A stretch of 64,000 bases of DNA from an uncultured Lachnospiraceae bacterium (GCA_900546325.1 URCR01000010.1:9804-73803), one strand, 5' to 3'; counted from the stretch's first letter, positions 46,377-54,754 are shown. Numbers and translations: made by a program. Notes: generated from the letters alone by a model not told the origin.

Positions 46377-47807
46377 ATGTCAAAGTTTTCTGAATTATTA
46401 TCAGACTATATTCGTGATAAGGATATTCCGGTTTATGCACTTTCCCGGTATTGCGGTCTTGACCGATCTTCTCTCTATAAGATTCTCCGCGGTAAGCGGA
46501 CGCCGTCCAGCATTTTTACAGTTGAGCAGATTTCTGAATTTATCCATTTGACACCACTGGAACATGAAGAATTGCTGGAAGCATATCAGATCACCCTCAT
46601 CGGAGCAGATAACTACTACCGCCGAAAATATGTCATGCATTTTCTGACTAATTTTGCAGAAAACGCTTCTTCAATTCCTATGCATTATACGATTACCGAT
46701 TTTGCAGACAACCTCCCTGACTTCTCCACTCTGTCAGGAAGCAACGAAGTCCAGCACTGTCTGACTTCTATTTTATTAAAAGAAACGGGAGTACAAAAAG
46801 GGCAGATCAATCTGCTGATTCAGCCGGACTTTACAACCGTTGTCCATTTTTTATCACATATCAGACAAAGTGCTGCCACATTCTCAGTAACTCACATCCT
46901 CTGCATGAACAACACTAGTCAGATAACACCTTCAAAGAAAGATTACAACCTGCATTGCCTGCAGACAATTCTTCCATTATATAGCTGCGATTATCCATAT
47001 GAAAGCTTTTATTACTATGATAATATTTTGTCTCAGTCCAATACATACCATCTATTTCCCTACATGGTGCTGACAAGCAGTCATGCAGTCTTATTATCCA
47101 GTGATTACCGGAAAGGTCTGGTCTTCAAACAGCCGGAGATGATTACTTTTTTCCAGAATATTTTTCAGGAATACAAAGCTTCCGCAAAGCCTCTTCTGAA
47201 AAAAGTCTGTGACCCTTTCTCCATGCTTGCCTGTACCGGCTCAATCTTGTCAGAATCTACGGGCTCAGACTATTCCTTCCAGATGACTCCGTGTCTGTCA
47301 CACCTGCTGCCGCTATCATTCCTTGAAAAGTATCTGATTACAGATTTCATAGACAGAGACACCCTGCTCTCACTTTTTCAGGAACATCAGCAGAGCCTGA
47401 AAAAACGCTATAAAAAATCAAAATCTGTTTTTATTTTTTCCGAAGATGGTATCCAGAAATTTTTAGACACAGGACGCTTTGTCGAATACCCAAAAGAAAT
47501 TTACAGACCTTTTGAGAAACAAGACTGTATCTTTCTGCTCCAACAGATGCTGGCTCTCAAAGACCAGTTCCAATATAAAATGTTAAAGAAAACTATTGGC
47601 AGTATTCCTTACGGAGCGAACATCTTTATCGGACAAAATTCCGGATACCTCCTGTTCGTCAATCCTGAATCCGAGGAAAATGTCTTCTTAAACATCGAAG
47701 AACCGGGACTTCTCTTCGCATTTCAGGATTTTTTTGAGACAATGAACGATGAACTGTTCTATTCCGAAGAAGAAATGATAAAAAAGCTGGAAAATCTGCT
47801 CTTATAG
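46377..47807 (+). CDS. XRE-type HTH regulator with large unknown C-terminal domain
   Basis: A 476-residue protein. Residues 1-65 form a helix-turn-helix of XRE type (LLSDYIRDKDIPVYALSRYC, then GLDRSSLYKILRGKRTP). The remaining 400 residues match no family I recognise; they contain no obvious enzyme motif or membrane span. The gene is divergent from the FHA/ABC operon with a shared 260-bp promoter region, so it is the likely regulator of that operon. Start chosen from the promoter at 46311-46340 and AAGGAGG 9 bp before the ATG. Confidence 0.85.
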   Translation: MSKFSELLSDYIRDKDIPVYALSRYCGLDRSSLYKILRGKRTPSSIFTVEQISEFIHLTPLEHEELLEAYQITLIGADNYYRRKYVMHFLTNFAENASSIPMHYTITDFADNLPDFSTLSGSNEVQHCLTSILLKETGVQKGQINLLIQPDFTTVVHFLSHIRQSAATFSVTHILCMNNTSQITPSKKDYNLHCLQTILPLYSCDYPYESFYYYDNILSQSNTYHLFPYMVLTSSHAVLLSSDYRKGLVFKQPEMITFFQNIFQEYKASAKPLLKKVCDPFSMLACTGSILSESTGSDYSFQMTPCLSHLLPLSFLEKYLITDFIDRDTLLSLFQEHQQSLKKRYKKSKSVFIFSEDGIQKFLDTGRFVEYPKEIYRPFEKQDCIFLLQQMLALKDQFQYKMLKKTIGSIPYGANIFIGQNSGYLLFVNPESEENVFLNIEEPGLLFAFQDFFETMNDELFYSEEEMIKKLENLLL

Positions 47808-47900
47808 AAGGGACAAGTATCAACTCAAAACTACTGAGCCAGTACTTTCAGGGTATGGATTGGATTCCAGCACCACTTTTATTTTTATTGTGGCTACGAC

Positions 47901-47930
47901 TTGATTTTCAGTTCTATTCTATGCTATACT
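47901..47930 (+). promoter_or_regulatory. Orphaned chromosomal promoter of the queT leader
   Basis: Plus-strand TTGATT (47901-47906), 18-bp spacer, TATACT (47925-47930). It matches the promoter before queT at 63074-63102 in both hexamers and in surrounding bases (CTATGCTA). It now drives only a leader RNA that runs into the integrated element. Confidence 0.8.
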
Positions 47931-47997
47931 TTCAATCGTTGCAAAGCCCAAAAAACCAAGGTCTTATCGGGCTTTCCGGCGATTTCTGCCGTAAGCC

Positions 47998-48075
47998 AAA
48001 TACCTGCGGTATTTGACTCTCGCGACATTCGCCACATGGATGTGTCAGCACATCCGCATGGCTCATTGTTTCGCG
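47998..48075 (+). repeat. Hairpin insert within the left queT leader
   Basis: Self-complementary DNA absent from the right leader. AAATACC/GGTATTT (47998-48014) has a 3-nt loop. A larger nested hairpin has CGCGA/TCGCG at its base (48021-48075) and GGATGTG/CACATCC (48038-48055) with loop TCAG at its tip. It may be an optional RNA domain or a small inserted repeat. Confidence 0.55.
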
Positions 48076-48106
48076 GAAATGAATCGAGTGTTCGTGACCT
48101 TCCACT

Positions 48107-48120
48107 CGTAAAACAAAACT
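48107..48120 (+). other. attL core of the integrated element
   Basis: CGTAAAACAAAACT is identical to 63195-63208. Including the flanking bases, 25 positions upstream differ by one. Left of it is chromosomal leader; right of it the sequence is unrelated to queT. The exact crossover within the 14 bp cannot be fixed. Confidence 0.75.
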
Positions 48121-48162
48121 TTAAAAACCATGCTTTTTTACATTTTTATCATGTTATATCTT

Positions 48163-48200
48163 CCTTTGAAACGTTATGTTTCAAAGGATTTTCTTTTTAT
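48163..48200 (+). terminator. Plus-strand terminator at the element's left end
   Basis: Perfect 10-bp stem CCTTTGAAAC/GTTTCAAAGG (48163-48187) with a 5-nt loop, followed by ATTTTCTTTTTAT. It faces transcription arriving from the orphaned queT promoter and would keep it from running antisense through the integrase gene. In an excised circle it would also end the transcript of the element's own leader. Confidence 0.82.
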
Positions 48201-48225
48201 CATCTTCTTTCTTGTGACATCCAAA

Positions 48226-48247
48226 GTTGGACATTTTTTTGGACAAA
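48226..48247 (+). repeat. Left arm-type repeats (TTGGACA pair)
   Basis: TTGGACA at 48227-48233 and 48239-48245, 12 bp apart. A matching pair 11 bp apart occurs near the right end (63052-63058, 63063-63069) in the same orientation. Spacing and position fit binding sites for the integrase N-terminal domain. Confidence 0.65.
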
Positions 48248-48255
48248 ATAATAGA

Positions 48256-48276
48256 CAGGATATATGGACTATCCTG
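48256..48276 (-). terminator. Hairpin after the integrase gene
   Basis: CAGGATA/TATCCTG with a 7-nt loop, 2 bp beyond the integrase stop, followed on the minus strand by a modest T-rich tract (TCTATTATTTTG). Probable terminator of the helicase-to-integrase operon. Confidence 0.6.
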
Positions 48277-48278
48277 CC

Positions 48279-49460
48279 TTAAAACGCTTTTGATATTTTA
48301 TTCATTTCCTCGGATTTTGTATCCGGTAATACATGAGAGTATAAGTCCATTGTCATAGCCAGGGAACTATGCCCCAGTATTGTTTTTAAAACCTGTGGCT
48401 GCATTCCTGCCTCTATGGCTCTTGTAGCAAAGGTATGGCGGAAGATATGAGATGTAATTCTAGGAAAGTCATATCCATCTGCTCGTATTCTTCCAATAAT
48501 ACGATTGATTTCTCCCTGTACCCGTTCTCTGCTCAAAGGCTCACCTTCCTCTGTGCAAAATAAAAATCTATTTATTTTTTCTACTGGGAATCTCCAATAG
48601 TTCCTCTGTGCATCCAAATACTTTTCAATTTCATTTGTCAAAGGAATATCTCGTAAGGATGTTGCCGTCTTTGGTACATCTGTAAAGAATGCTGTTCCAA
48701 TCTTATCCTCATATTCCTTGGGGATTTCCACATCTTTAGGAATTTCATAGTCTTGAAGATTTTCATACTTTAATGTCCTTTGTACATGGATAACTCTTGC
48801 TTTCTTGTCCACATCCAAAGCATATATAAGCCCTCGCATTTCGCCACTTCTCATACCTGTTCTTAGCATAATCGCAAAGAAATTATATAAATAACTATCT
48901 TTCGCATATTCCATAAATAATTGTTGCTGTTCCTTAGTCATGGCTTTCTTTTTTGTTTTTGCCTTTTCTCTTGGAAGTTGTGCTAATTTAACCGGATTCC
49001 GTTCAATTATTCCGTTTTTATGTGCCTGTTTAAAGCAGCCATTCAAAACAGCAGACGCAATTTTAATAGTAGAGAGCGCATATCCATCTTTGGTCCAGTT
49101 ATTGTATAATTTTTGAATATCGTCACCTCGGATACTGTTTATTTGCTTTTTGCCTAACGGTTCTTTAATCATTCCATCATAATATTTTTGATAACTCAAA
49201 TATGTGCCAACTTTTACCTGATTCTTTTTATACTCATTCATCCAAACATGAAACCATTCCTCAAAAGTTTGTTTTGAATTATTTACATACATTCCATGCT
49301 CTAACCGATACTTTAAATCTGTCAACGCTTTCTGCGTTTCTCCAATCGTTCTTCCATGTACCGTATAGCTTTTGTATTCAAAATTCAAACGTCCTTCGTA
49401 AGTCTGTCCTCTTTGACGTATCCCTTTGGGTAATTTCCTGCCTTTTTTATCAACTGCCAT
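48279..49460 (-). CDS. int: Tyrosine recombinase/integrase
   Basis: Site-specific recombinase of the phage/Tn916 integrase type, 393 residues. An N-terminal arm-binding domain (about 12-60, RQRGQTYEGRLNFEYKSYTV) and a SAM-like core-binding domain (63-150) precede the catalytic domain. Catalytic residues are Arg204 (RTGMRSGE), His338 and Arg341 (SHIFRHTF), His364 (LGHSS) and Tyr374 (MDLYSHV). It is transcribed toward the left end of the element and follows the small excisionase-like gene by about 55 bp. Confidence 0.96.
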   Translation of the reverse strand: MAVDKKGRKLPKGIRQRGQTYEGRLNFEYKSYTVHGRTIGETQKALTDLKYRLEHGMYVNNSKQTFEEWFHVWMNEYKKNQVKVGTYLSYQKYYDGMIKEPLGKKQINSIRGDDIQKLYNNWTKDGYALSTIKIASAVLNGCFKQAHKNGIIERNPVKLAQLPREKAKTKKKAMTKEQQQLFMEYAKDSYLYNFFAIMLRTGMRSGEMRGLIYALDVDKKARVIHVQRTLKYENLQDYEIPKDVEIPKEYEDKIGTAFFTDVPKTATSLRDIPLTNEIEKYLDAQRNYWRFPVEKINRFLFCTEEGEPLSRERVQGEINRIIGRIRADGYDFPRITSHIFRHTFATRAIEAGMQPQVLKTILGHSSLAMTMDLYSHVLPDTKSEEMNKISKAF

Positions 49461-49516
49461 TTTCTTTCATCTCCTTAATTTGGAAGAGGGTATAACATGC
49501 ACCCTCTTCCTATATA

Positions 49517-49720
49517 TTAATTTGCAAGCATTTCAAGGTAATCATTAATTTTGTCGATTTTAATCAGAACCCTTTTTCCTATCTTAATCCTTGCTCCTGC
49601 CTCCACTGAAATTTTGTCTGCCGTTGCTTGTCCGCACCCGAGAAGTTGTGGTAACTCTGTTCTCGAAACACAAATCGCATTTTCCTGATATTGTTCTTTT
49701 ACCTTTTTTGTTTGTCTCAT
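49517..49720 (-). CDS. Excisionase-like HTH protein, integrase-linked
   Basis: A 67-residue protein of Xis/helix-turn-helix type: CVSRTELPQLLGCGQATADK is followed by a basic wing (ARIKIGKRVLIKIDKINDYL). It resembles Tn916-type Xis in size and place, directly before int. The ATG at 49720 forms an ATGA overlap with the stop of the upstream gene and follows GGGAGG by 8 bp. It likely directs integrase toward excision or represses the operon. Confidence 0.83.
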   Translation of the reverse strand: MRQTKKVKEQYQENAICVSRTELPQLLGCGQATADKISVEAGARIKIGKRVLIKIDKINDYLEMLAN

Positions 49721-50184
49721 GCTTCGTACCTCCCATATAATCTTCCGCACACCGGATTCTTCTTTATCAGCATTTTGCTTCTGCCTGTATTTGCGCCCAA
49801 TGAAGTGACAAATGCAACTGCTTCATCATACTCTAATTTCCATCGTTTACGAAAAAATCGGTCTTGAATTCTATTTTTTTCCATAAACTCAGAAACTTTT
49901 TCTATCTCTGCAAATCCAACTCGTCTACGATTGAAAAAAACTACATATATGCGTTTTTCTCTTATTTGATATAAACGATTCGGAAGTAAAGACTTTGTCT
50001 CAATTTCTATTTCAGCTTCATTCAATATCTGTTGCACAGCAGTCTTGTAATCGTAAAATTCAATCGTTTTTGCTTTACGAATATAATTTCGGGTATCCTT
50101 TTGAGGATTGTGAAGCCACACTCCTGCTGAAAATCTCGTATATACTACCCAACAGACTACTTTTCTCTTCTTTTCACAACCCAA
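49717..50184 (-). CDS. Unknown protein between helicase and excisionase genes
   Basis: A 155-residue, strongly basic protein. No family recognised. The start appears to be TTG at 50184, 7 bp after AAGGAGAAG and 28 bp inside the helicase gene; the stop overlaps the next start as ATGA. Such tight packing of helicase, this gene, xis and int suggests that all four are produced together and serve element maintenance or recombination. Confidence 0.72.
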   Translation of the reverse strand: MGCEKKRKVVCWVVYTRFSAGVWLHNPQKDTRNYIRKAKTIEFYDYKTAVQQILNEAEIEIETKSLLPNRLYQIREKRIYVVFFNRRRVGFAEIEKVSEFMEKNRIQDRFFRKRWKLEYDEAVAFVTSLGANTGRSKMLIKKNPVCGRLYGRYEA

Positions 50185-51773
50185 AATGTTTCTTCTCCTT
50201 TCCGTTTTCCATAAATTCCCTCAATTTGAAATGGGAGAGTATATTCTTGTAATAACTCATTGATTGCTTTTTTTCCGAGCAATCTATTTCCTTTTTGTGT
50301 CCGGATACGGGAATCGTTTGCTCTTTCTGTTATGAAGGTTCGCAATTCTTCCTGTTCAGATTGACACAATTCACACCCTACAAGTTCCGCCAGTTTATCC
50401 CTAATGTGAGATATTGCATCTTCCTGCTGCTGAAAAGTGTAGAAATTCTTTTCGTTAAAAGTATCTTCCATGTCAATCCATGAAAGCTGCTCTTTTATAA
50501 AGGCAAATTCATCTGATGAAAATTCTGTAATCATTTTGTCAACAAGTTTTCTTTGTCGGGCATAATATTCTATTGCCAACGGATTTTTTACTAACTGTCC
50601 CTTTTCTAGCGTAAAAAACCTCCGTACTTTGGAATAGATCTTTTCATCACACAACATCTTTGCAATCATTTCATTGGGTGAAAAATCTTTTTCCACCAAA
50701 TCATAAGTTTCCTGCATTTCCGGCGATAAATAACCCTGAAACGTTTTTTTGGATTTTTTTGGAATATAAAGTCTCACCGTATCATTCAAATCAAGACTGC
50801 GTTTTCGACCAAGCATTTGCACAAACTCCGTCCTTGATATAGTGTCAATGATGATATTTTTCAGATGAGAATCCTTTAAACTGACACCGTTATCTAGCAG
50901 TTTTGTTGCCACAAGCACCTTACAGGAAAACTTTCCTTCGTGAATAATTTCTGCGATGGTATCATTTTCTCTATCTTCTGCCGTAATCAATGCTGCGGAA
51001 TCTCCTAATTTTTTTGTTAGTTCCTTTGCTTTGCTTTTGTTGCTTTGAAAAATCAACCATTTTTCACCCAATTTACTCCTTCCAATTGCATCTATTATTT
51101 GTTCCTGTTCTGCGTAATAGACTACTTTTTCGACTACTGAATGTGCTGGAATCGTGTAGGAGTGGATCGTTGTATAAATTAGCGTCATAGGAGTAGTAAA
51201 TCGTTTTGGGAACATCAAATATTCGAAAAAATCATTTTCCCTAACCCATTTCATGTACCGAACATTAACTCCATATTTCTCCCATACAATCCATTCTTTT
51301 AGTTCTCCTAACGTTGCGGATATGCAAATCAAGCAACTGGAAATATCTTTTAAAAATCTCACGAGCCGTATGATTTCAGGGTTGAACGCAGAATCTTCTA
51401 ACAAGTAATGAATCTCATCACAGACAACGTATCGGTATCTACGGTTGATTTCCCACACAAATCCTTCCTGTTGGCACAATAGTTGTAGCTTTTGATAACT
51501 TATAACCGTAATGCCGTCAAGTTCTTCCACACTTTCGAGCCAAGCAAGGTCTGTTGGTAAACCTTGCTTTTCTGCAATCTCTTTTTTTATCTGCTCTTTC
51601 AGCAAGAAGCGATTGCTGAGATAAAGAATTTCCATATTCAAAGATTTGACAAATGGTAACAATTCCTTTAGAATAAATGTGGTCTTACCTGTACCTGTCG
51701 GGGCTTCTAAGAAAATGCAATCCCCAATATTCCATTTCTGATATTCCTGTTTTATTATTTCTGTTATGTACAT
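50157..51773 (-). CDS. Superfamily 2 DEAH-type helicase
   Basis: A 538-residue SF2 helicase-like ATPase with motif I EAPTGTGKTTFIL, motif II CDEIHYL (DEIH), motif III SATLGELK and motif VI region FVQMLGRKRSLD. The C-terminal 170 residues are not recognised. Strong Shine-Dalgarno AAAGGAGG before the ATG. It is the first gene of the operon that ends in int. It may help element replication or strand separation; an antiviral role cannot be excluded from sequence. Confidence 0.85.
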   Translation of the reverse strand: MYITEIIKQEYQKWNIGDCIFLEAPTGTGKTTFILKELLPFVKSLNMEILYLSNRFLLKEQIKKEIAEKQGLPTDLAWLESVEELDGITVISYQKLQLLCQQEGFVWEINRRYRYVVCDEIHYLLEDSAFNPEIIRLVRFLKDISSCLICISATLGELKEWIVWEKYGVNVRYMKWVRENDFFEYLMFPKRFTTPMTLIYTTIHSYTIPAHSVVEKVVYYAEQEQIIDAIGRSKLGEKWLIFQSNKSKAKELTKKLGDSAALITAEDRENDTIAEIIHEGKFSCKVLVATKLLDNGVSLKDSHLKNIIIDTISRTEFVQMLGRKRSLDLNDTVRLYIPKKSKKTFQGYLSPEMQETYDLVEKDFSPNEMIAKMLCDEKIYSKVRRFFTLEKGQLVKNPLAIEYYARQRKLVDKMITEFSSDEFAFIKEQLSWIDMEDTFNEKNFYTFQQQEDAISHIRDKLAELVGCELCQSEQEELRTFITERANDSRIRTQKGNRLLGKKAINELLQEYTLPFQIEGIYGKRKGEETFWVVKRREK

Positions 51774-51895
51774 CTTTTTGTCCTCCTTTATCTACCTCTA
51801 TCATACTCCTTGACGCACATTAAAAATATCAGGCAGTTCGGGATATATGCATAACATATCTGTTTCAAAAATACTATATGTTATCTATAATACAC

Positions 51896-51926
51896 AAAAA
51901 CCTGAATGCTTTAGCACTCAGGTTTT
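51896..51926 (-). terminator. Terminator overlapping the end of the 478-residue gene
   Basis: Minus-strand stem AAAACCTGAGTGC/GCATTCAGGTTTT with loop TAAA and one mismatch, followed by further T. The stop codon of the gene lies in the loop, so the hairpin is partly coding. Confidence 0.82.
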
Positions 51927-53347
51927 GATTTTATCCAATCCACCATTATCATTCTATATAAATCGAGCAGAACAGTAGGGTTACATTCATTCTCTTGAAA
52001 GAGATTCCATACAATCTGCGAAATTTTACAGCAATCATATTTTATATCAAAATATTCTTTGCTATCTATTCCTTTGCTTTCTAAAAATGCTTTTCTTATC
52101 TTATATTGTAAAAATAATACTTCCTCATCTAACTGATACCCTTTGTAATACTCATTCCGTAATATTTTATTAGCAACAACTTCTGCGGATACCTCTTTGT
52201 ATTTTATTGATTTATCATTGTATATTTCATAATGCAGCATTTTAAAATCTTCTTCAGTATTTAGAACATAGGTGGAATAATTATGTTCCACATACCATTT
52301 TAATAACTGCTTGATTTTTTCCTCTTTTTCTAAATATGTATCGTCTGAGATTTCTGCTGGACCCATTACTGGGGATTTTTTTAATAATTCATAAATAAAA
52401 ACTCTAATGTTGTTTTCTTCTCTTGTTGTCTGACACATCAATCTCCATTCATACTCTTGAGAAATATTATATCCCGTTTTATATTCTGCTAATTTAGGTA
52501 TTTCTATTGAGGGAATTTTAGAAAGTTTTTCCCACATCTTTTTCAAAAAACGAGATATTTTCTTACCTTTTTTAGATTCTCTAAAATAAGATAATTCAAA
52601 AAATTTAAAGATATGTGTTTCGATTAGTGCTATTTCTGAATACAATTCCAAAACAGCTTTGCCACTGGCATTAGGTAATAAATAATATCTAAATGCCATT
52701 TCTATAATACTTACTATATCATCCGCCATTTCTAAAGGACTGATTCTGTTTTCATAATATGATTTCAACAAATCTTTTTTCGTTTTTAAAGATAGTTCTA
52801 ATATTTCTGAATTTATAGGGATTTTCTCAACACTATTTTCCGACACATAGTTGCAAAGATTCGTGAAATCCATATTCAAACTAGACTTTTTCAAATCTCG
52901 AAAAAAATTTTTATTCCAACTGGTACGGTCAGTTTCTATTTTATCATAGTAAATAATGCGGTTCTCCTCATATCGTAATGATGCAATCATCACCAAAAAA
53001 TCTTCTATTTCTTTTTTTTGTGTTTCTGCAAGCCTATCTTCCTTGTATAAAAATCTCTGCAAGAACAATTTATCATCTGTCAAACCGAAATTGCTTTTTA
53101 TAACCTGATTGAGCAATTTTCTTACTTCATCTCGTTTGGTTTCTTTCACCTTACGGTCAGCATATTTTTGTCTTTTTTTCTCTAACGCTTCTTCGGAATA
53201 ATCATGCTCAGTAGCACTTTCAGCCCTATATTCTGCTCGAAATTGGTCTCGCTTATCACCATGTTTTGCTTCTAATTTAAAATCATACTTTTTGGCTATT
53301 CTTGTAATAGCATTCTTTTTTATGGCATCCAGTTCTTTCGTGTTCAT
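51911..53347 (-). CDS. Unknown 478-residue cargo protein
   Basis: No family recognised. The protein is rich in Lys, Glu and aromatic residues, largely helical in appearance, with no membrane span, no signal peptide and no nucleotide-binding motif. Charged N-terminal region (AEYRAESATEHDYSEEALEKKRQKYADRK in part) suggests coiled coil near residues 50-80. It has its own terminator and stands apart from the neighbouring operons by gaps of about 140 and 180 bp. The DNA is very AT-rich compared with the chromosome. Its isolated position in a mobile element is typical of accessory cargo such as defence genes, but that is only a guess. Confidence 0.7.
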   Translation of the reverse strand: MNTKELDAIKKNAITRIAKKYDFKLEAKHGDKRDQFRAEYRAESATEHDYSEEALEKKRQKYADRKVKETKRDEVRKLLNQVIKSNFGLTDDKLFLQRFLYKEDRLAETQKKEIEDFLVMIASLRYEENRIIYYDKIETDRTSWNKNFFRDLKKSSLNMDFTNLCNYVSENSVEKIPINSEILELSLKTKKDLLKSYYENRISPLEMADDIVSIIEMAFRYYLLPNASGKAVLELYSEIALIETHIFKFFELSYFRESKKGKKISRFLKKMWEKLSKIPSIEIPKLAEYKTGYNISQEYEWRLMCQTTREENNIRVFIYELLKKSPVMGPAEISDDTYLEKEEKIKQLLKWYVEHNYSTYVLNTEEDFKMLHYEIYNDKSIKYKEVSAEVVANKILRNEYYKGYQLDEEVLFLQYKIRKAFLESKGIDSKEYFDIKYDCCKISQIVWNLFQENECNPTVLLDLYRMIMVDWIKSKPEC

Positions 53348-53529
53348 GTAATCACTAGCTCCTTATGGAAGATTTTATCAAATTATAATTAGGAAAATTT
53401 TTTCTTCTATTATATATTAAAATCGTGTACATTTTTTCCATAACATTTCATTCATACATAACTTAATGAGACACGCATTCACGTGCCTCATCTTATTTAA
53501 TTTTCCCTGTGCATAGACACACATCTTAT

Positions 53530-53715
53530 CTATATCGTCTGCGTAATTTCTTTTTCTAAGGTTTCAACCTCATCTAAGGTCAAACCAAAATAATTGGCAA
53601 TTTCTTCTTTTGCCAATTTTTCATCTCTTAATATTTTTAAAGCAATTTCTTTTTTCTCTTCACTGATTAACTCTTCGATAATCTTACACATAGTTGATAC
53701 AAAATTCCCCTCCAT
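53530..53715 (-). CDS. Small protein resembling the C-terminus of Rpn/PD-(D/E)XK transposase-like proteins
   Basis: A 61-residue frame: MCKIIEELISEEKKEIALKI is followed by a short helix-turn-helix-like end (LAKEEIANYFGLTLDEVETL). This pattern is seen at the C-terminus of PD-(D/E)XK nuclease-family transposase-like (Rpn) proteins; the nuclease part is missing. The start is uncertain: the ATG at 53715 lacks a ribosome site, and a GGAGGGG lies just after it. It may be a remnant rather than a working gene. Confidence 0.5.
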   Translation of the reverse strand: MEGNFVSTMCKIIEELISEEKKEIALKILRDEKLAKEEIANYFGLTLDEVETLEKEITQTI

Positions 53716-53818
53716 ATCAGCTTTTTTATCATTATCTTATCATTTCCTTTTTTTGATTTCAATATTGCCCTTAGTCAGATTCTGCAGCAATAGAAGAGTA
53801 GGAGAGTAGTGACCTTTT

Positions 53819-54724
53819 TTAATATGTGATTCTGTTTTGTCTCCAGTCATAATAATAGGCATGATTTGATAATCGTTCATCTTCTGTTACCTGTTCCTCA
53901 TTGACGTTTCTTACCATAGTACTTAGTGTTTCCATGTCGTATCCATCAGTATCTTTCACCAAAATCAGCTCGTGGACACTAGACGGCAAAATATAGAAAT
54001 TCTGTTTTCCAACTATTTTTTGAAACATCTCGGCACACAGAAAGATTCCTGCAGCACCAAAATATTTTATTTGATTTGTCAGCACATACATAGGTTCTGC
54101 TTCTTCTATTTCTTCTTCAGCATCTTCGGTAATACCCAAAAGATTTTCTTTGACTACACTGTTAAGACTTCTTACCCGATAGCCATCCGTTTTCAAATTT
54201 TCAACTGCCTGATGATGAATTTCATACTCACTGACCTTCCATGATTTTACCATCTGTTTTGTAATCTTGATACTTCCAATTCCCACTTCCGTAACACGAA
54301 TAACATAAAGGATAAGAAAATCCAAGTATTCCTGATAGAAATATTTCCCTTTCAAATCCTCATTTTCTTTCGCTGACACAAGCATTGGATATACCTTATT
54401 CTGAACTTTCTCCCAACGGTTCATATTTTCAATACTTTTTAACTCTGCCATGATTTTTTCCTCGTTCTCTTTCTGATGCTTATATACTACACAGATTTCT
54501 TCCACACACTCTGAAAATTCTTTCTCTTGTAAATATCTCTCAAAACATTCCTCCAAATAGATAATAGGCATCACTTGCTGCGGTTCCTGCGTTTTTCTGA
54601 TAGAAAGACCTGTTTTTTCTGTTCCGTTAAGTTTCGGATTTGTAGTAATCTGTACTTCATAATCCTTTCCTAAATGCTCTTGTATCTTCTCTCTTATTTT
54701 CTCTACAAATGTTCTGTAATCCAT
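53819..54724 (-). CDS. DUF5688-family protein
   Basis: A 301-residue protein resembling DUF5688 proteins that are frequent in mobile elements of gut Clostridia. Typical pieces are YRTFVEKIREKIQEHLG at the start, YPMLVSAKENED, and the end region with FYILPSSVHELILV and ETLSTMVRNVNEEQV followed by YYYDWRQNRI. Function is not known. It lies 30 bp after recT on the same strand. Confidence 0.8.
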   Translation of the reverse strand: MDYRTFVEKIREKIQEHLGKDYEVQITTNPKLNGTEKTGLSIRKTQEPQQVMPIIYLEECFERYLQEKEFSECVEEICVVYKHQKENEEKIMAELKSIENMNRWEKVQNKVYPMLVSAKENEDLKGKYFYQEYLDFLILYVIRVTEVGIGSIKITKQMVKSWKVSEYEIHHQAVENLKTDGYRVRSLNSVVKENLLGITEDAEEEIEEAEPMYVLTNQIKYFGAAGIFLCAEMFQKIVGKQNFYILPSSVHELILVKDTDGYDMETLSTMVRNVNEEQVTEDERLSNHAYYYDWRQNRITY

Positions 54725-54754
54725 AATCCACTTCTCCTCGTATTTTATCTCTTT

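Larger units (their letters stand above)
47943..48120 (+). ncRNA. Left copy of the structured queT leader (now uncoupled from queT)
   Basis: Three hairpins match the copy at 63117-63208. P1 is AAAGCCC/GGGCTTT (47943-47949, 47969-47975) with a 19-nt loop. P2 is CGGCG/TGCCG (47977-47991) around ATTTC. P3 is CGAGTG/CACTCG (48085-48108) with a 12-nt loop. The P1 loop holds AAGGTC (47958-47963), complementary to GACCTT (48096-48101) in the P3 loop. Between P2 and P3 this copy has about 85 extra bases that fold into two more hairpins. No gene follows it. Confidence 0.78.
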
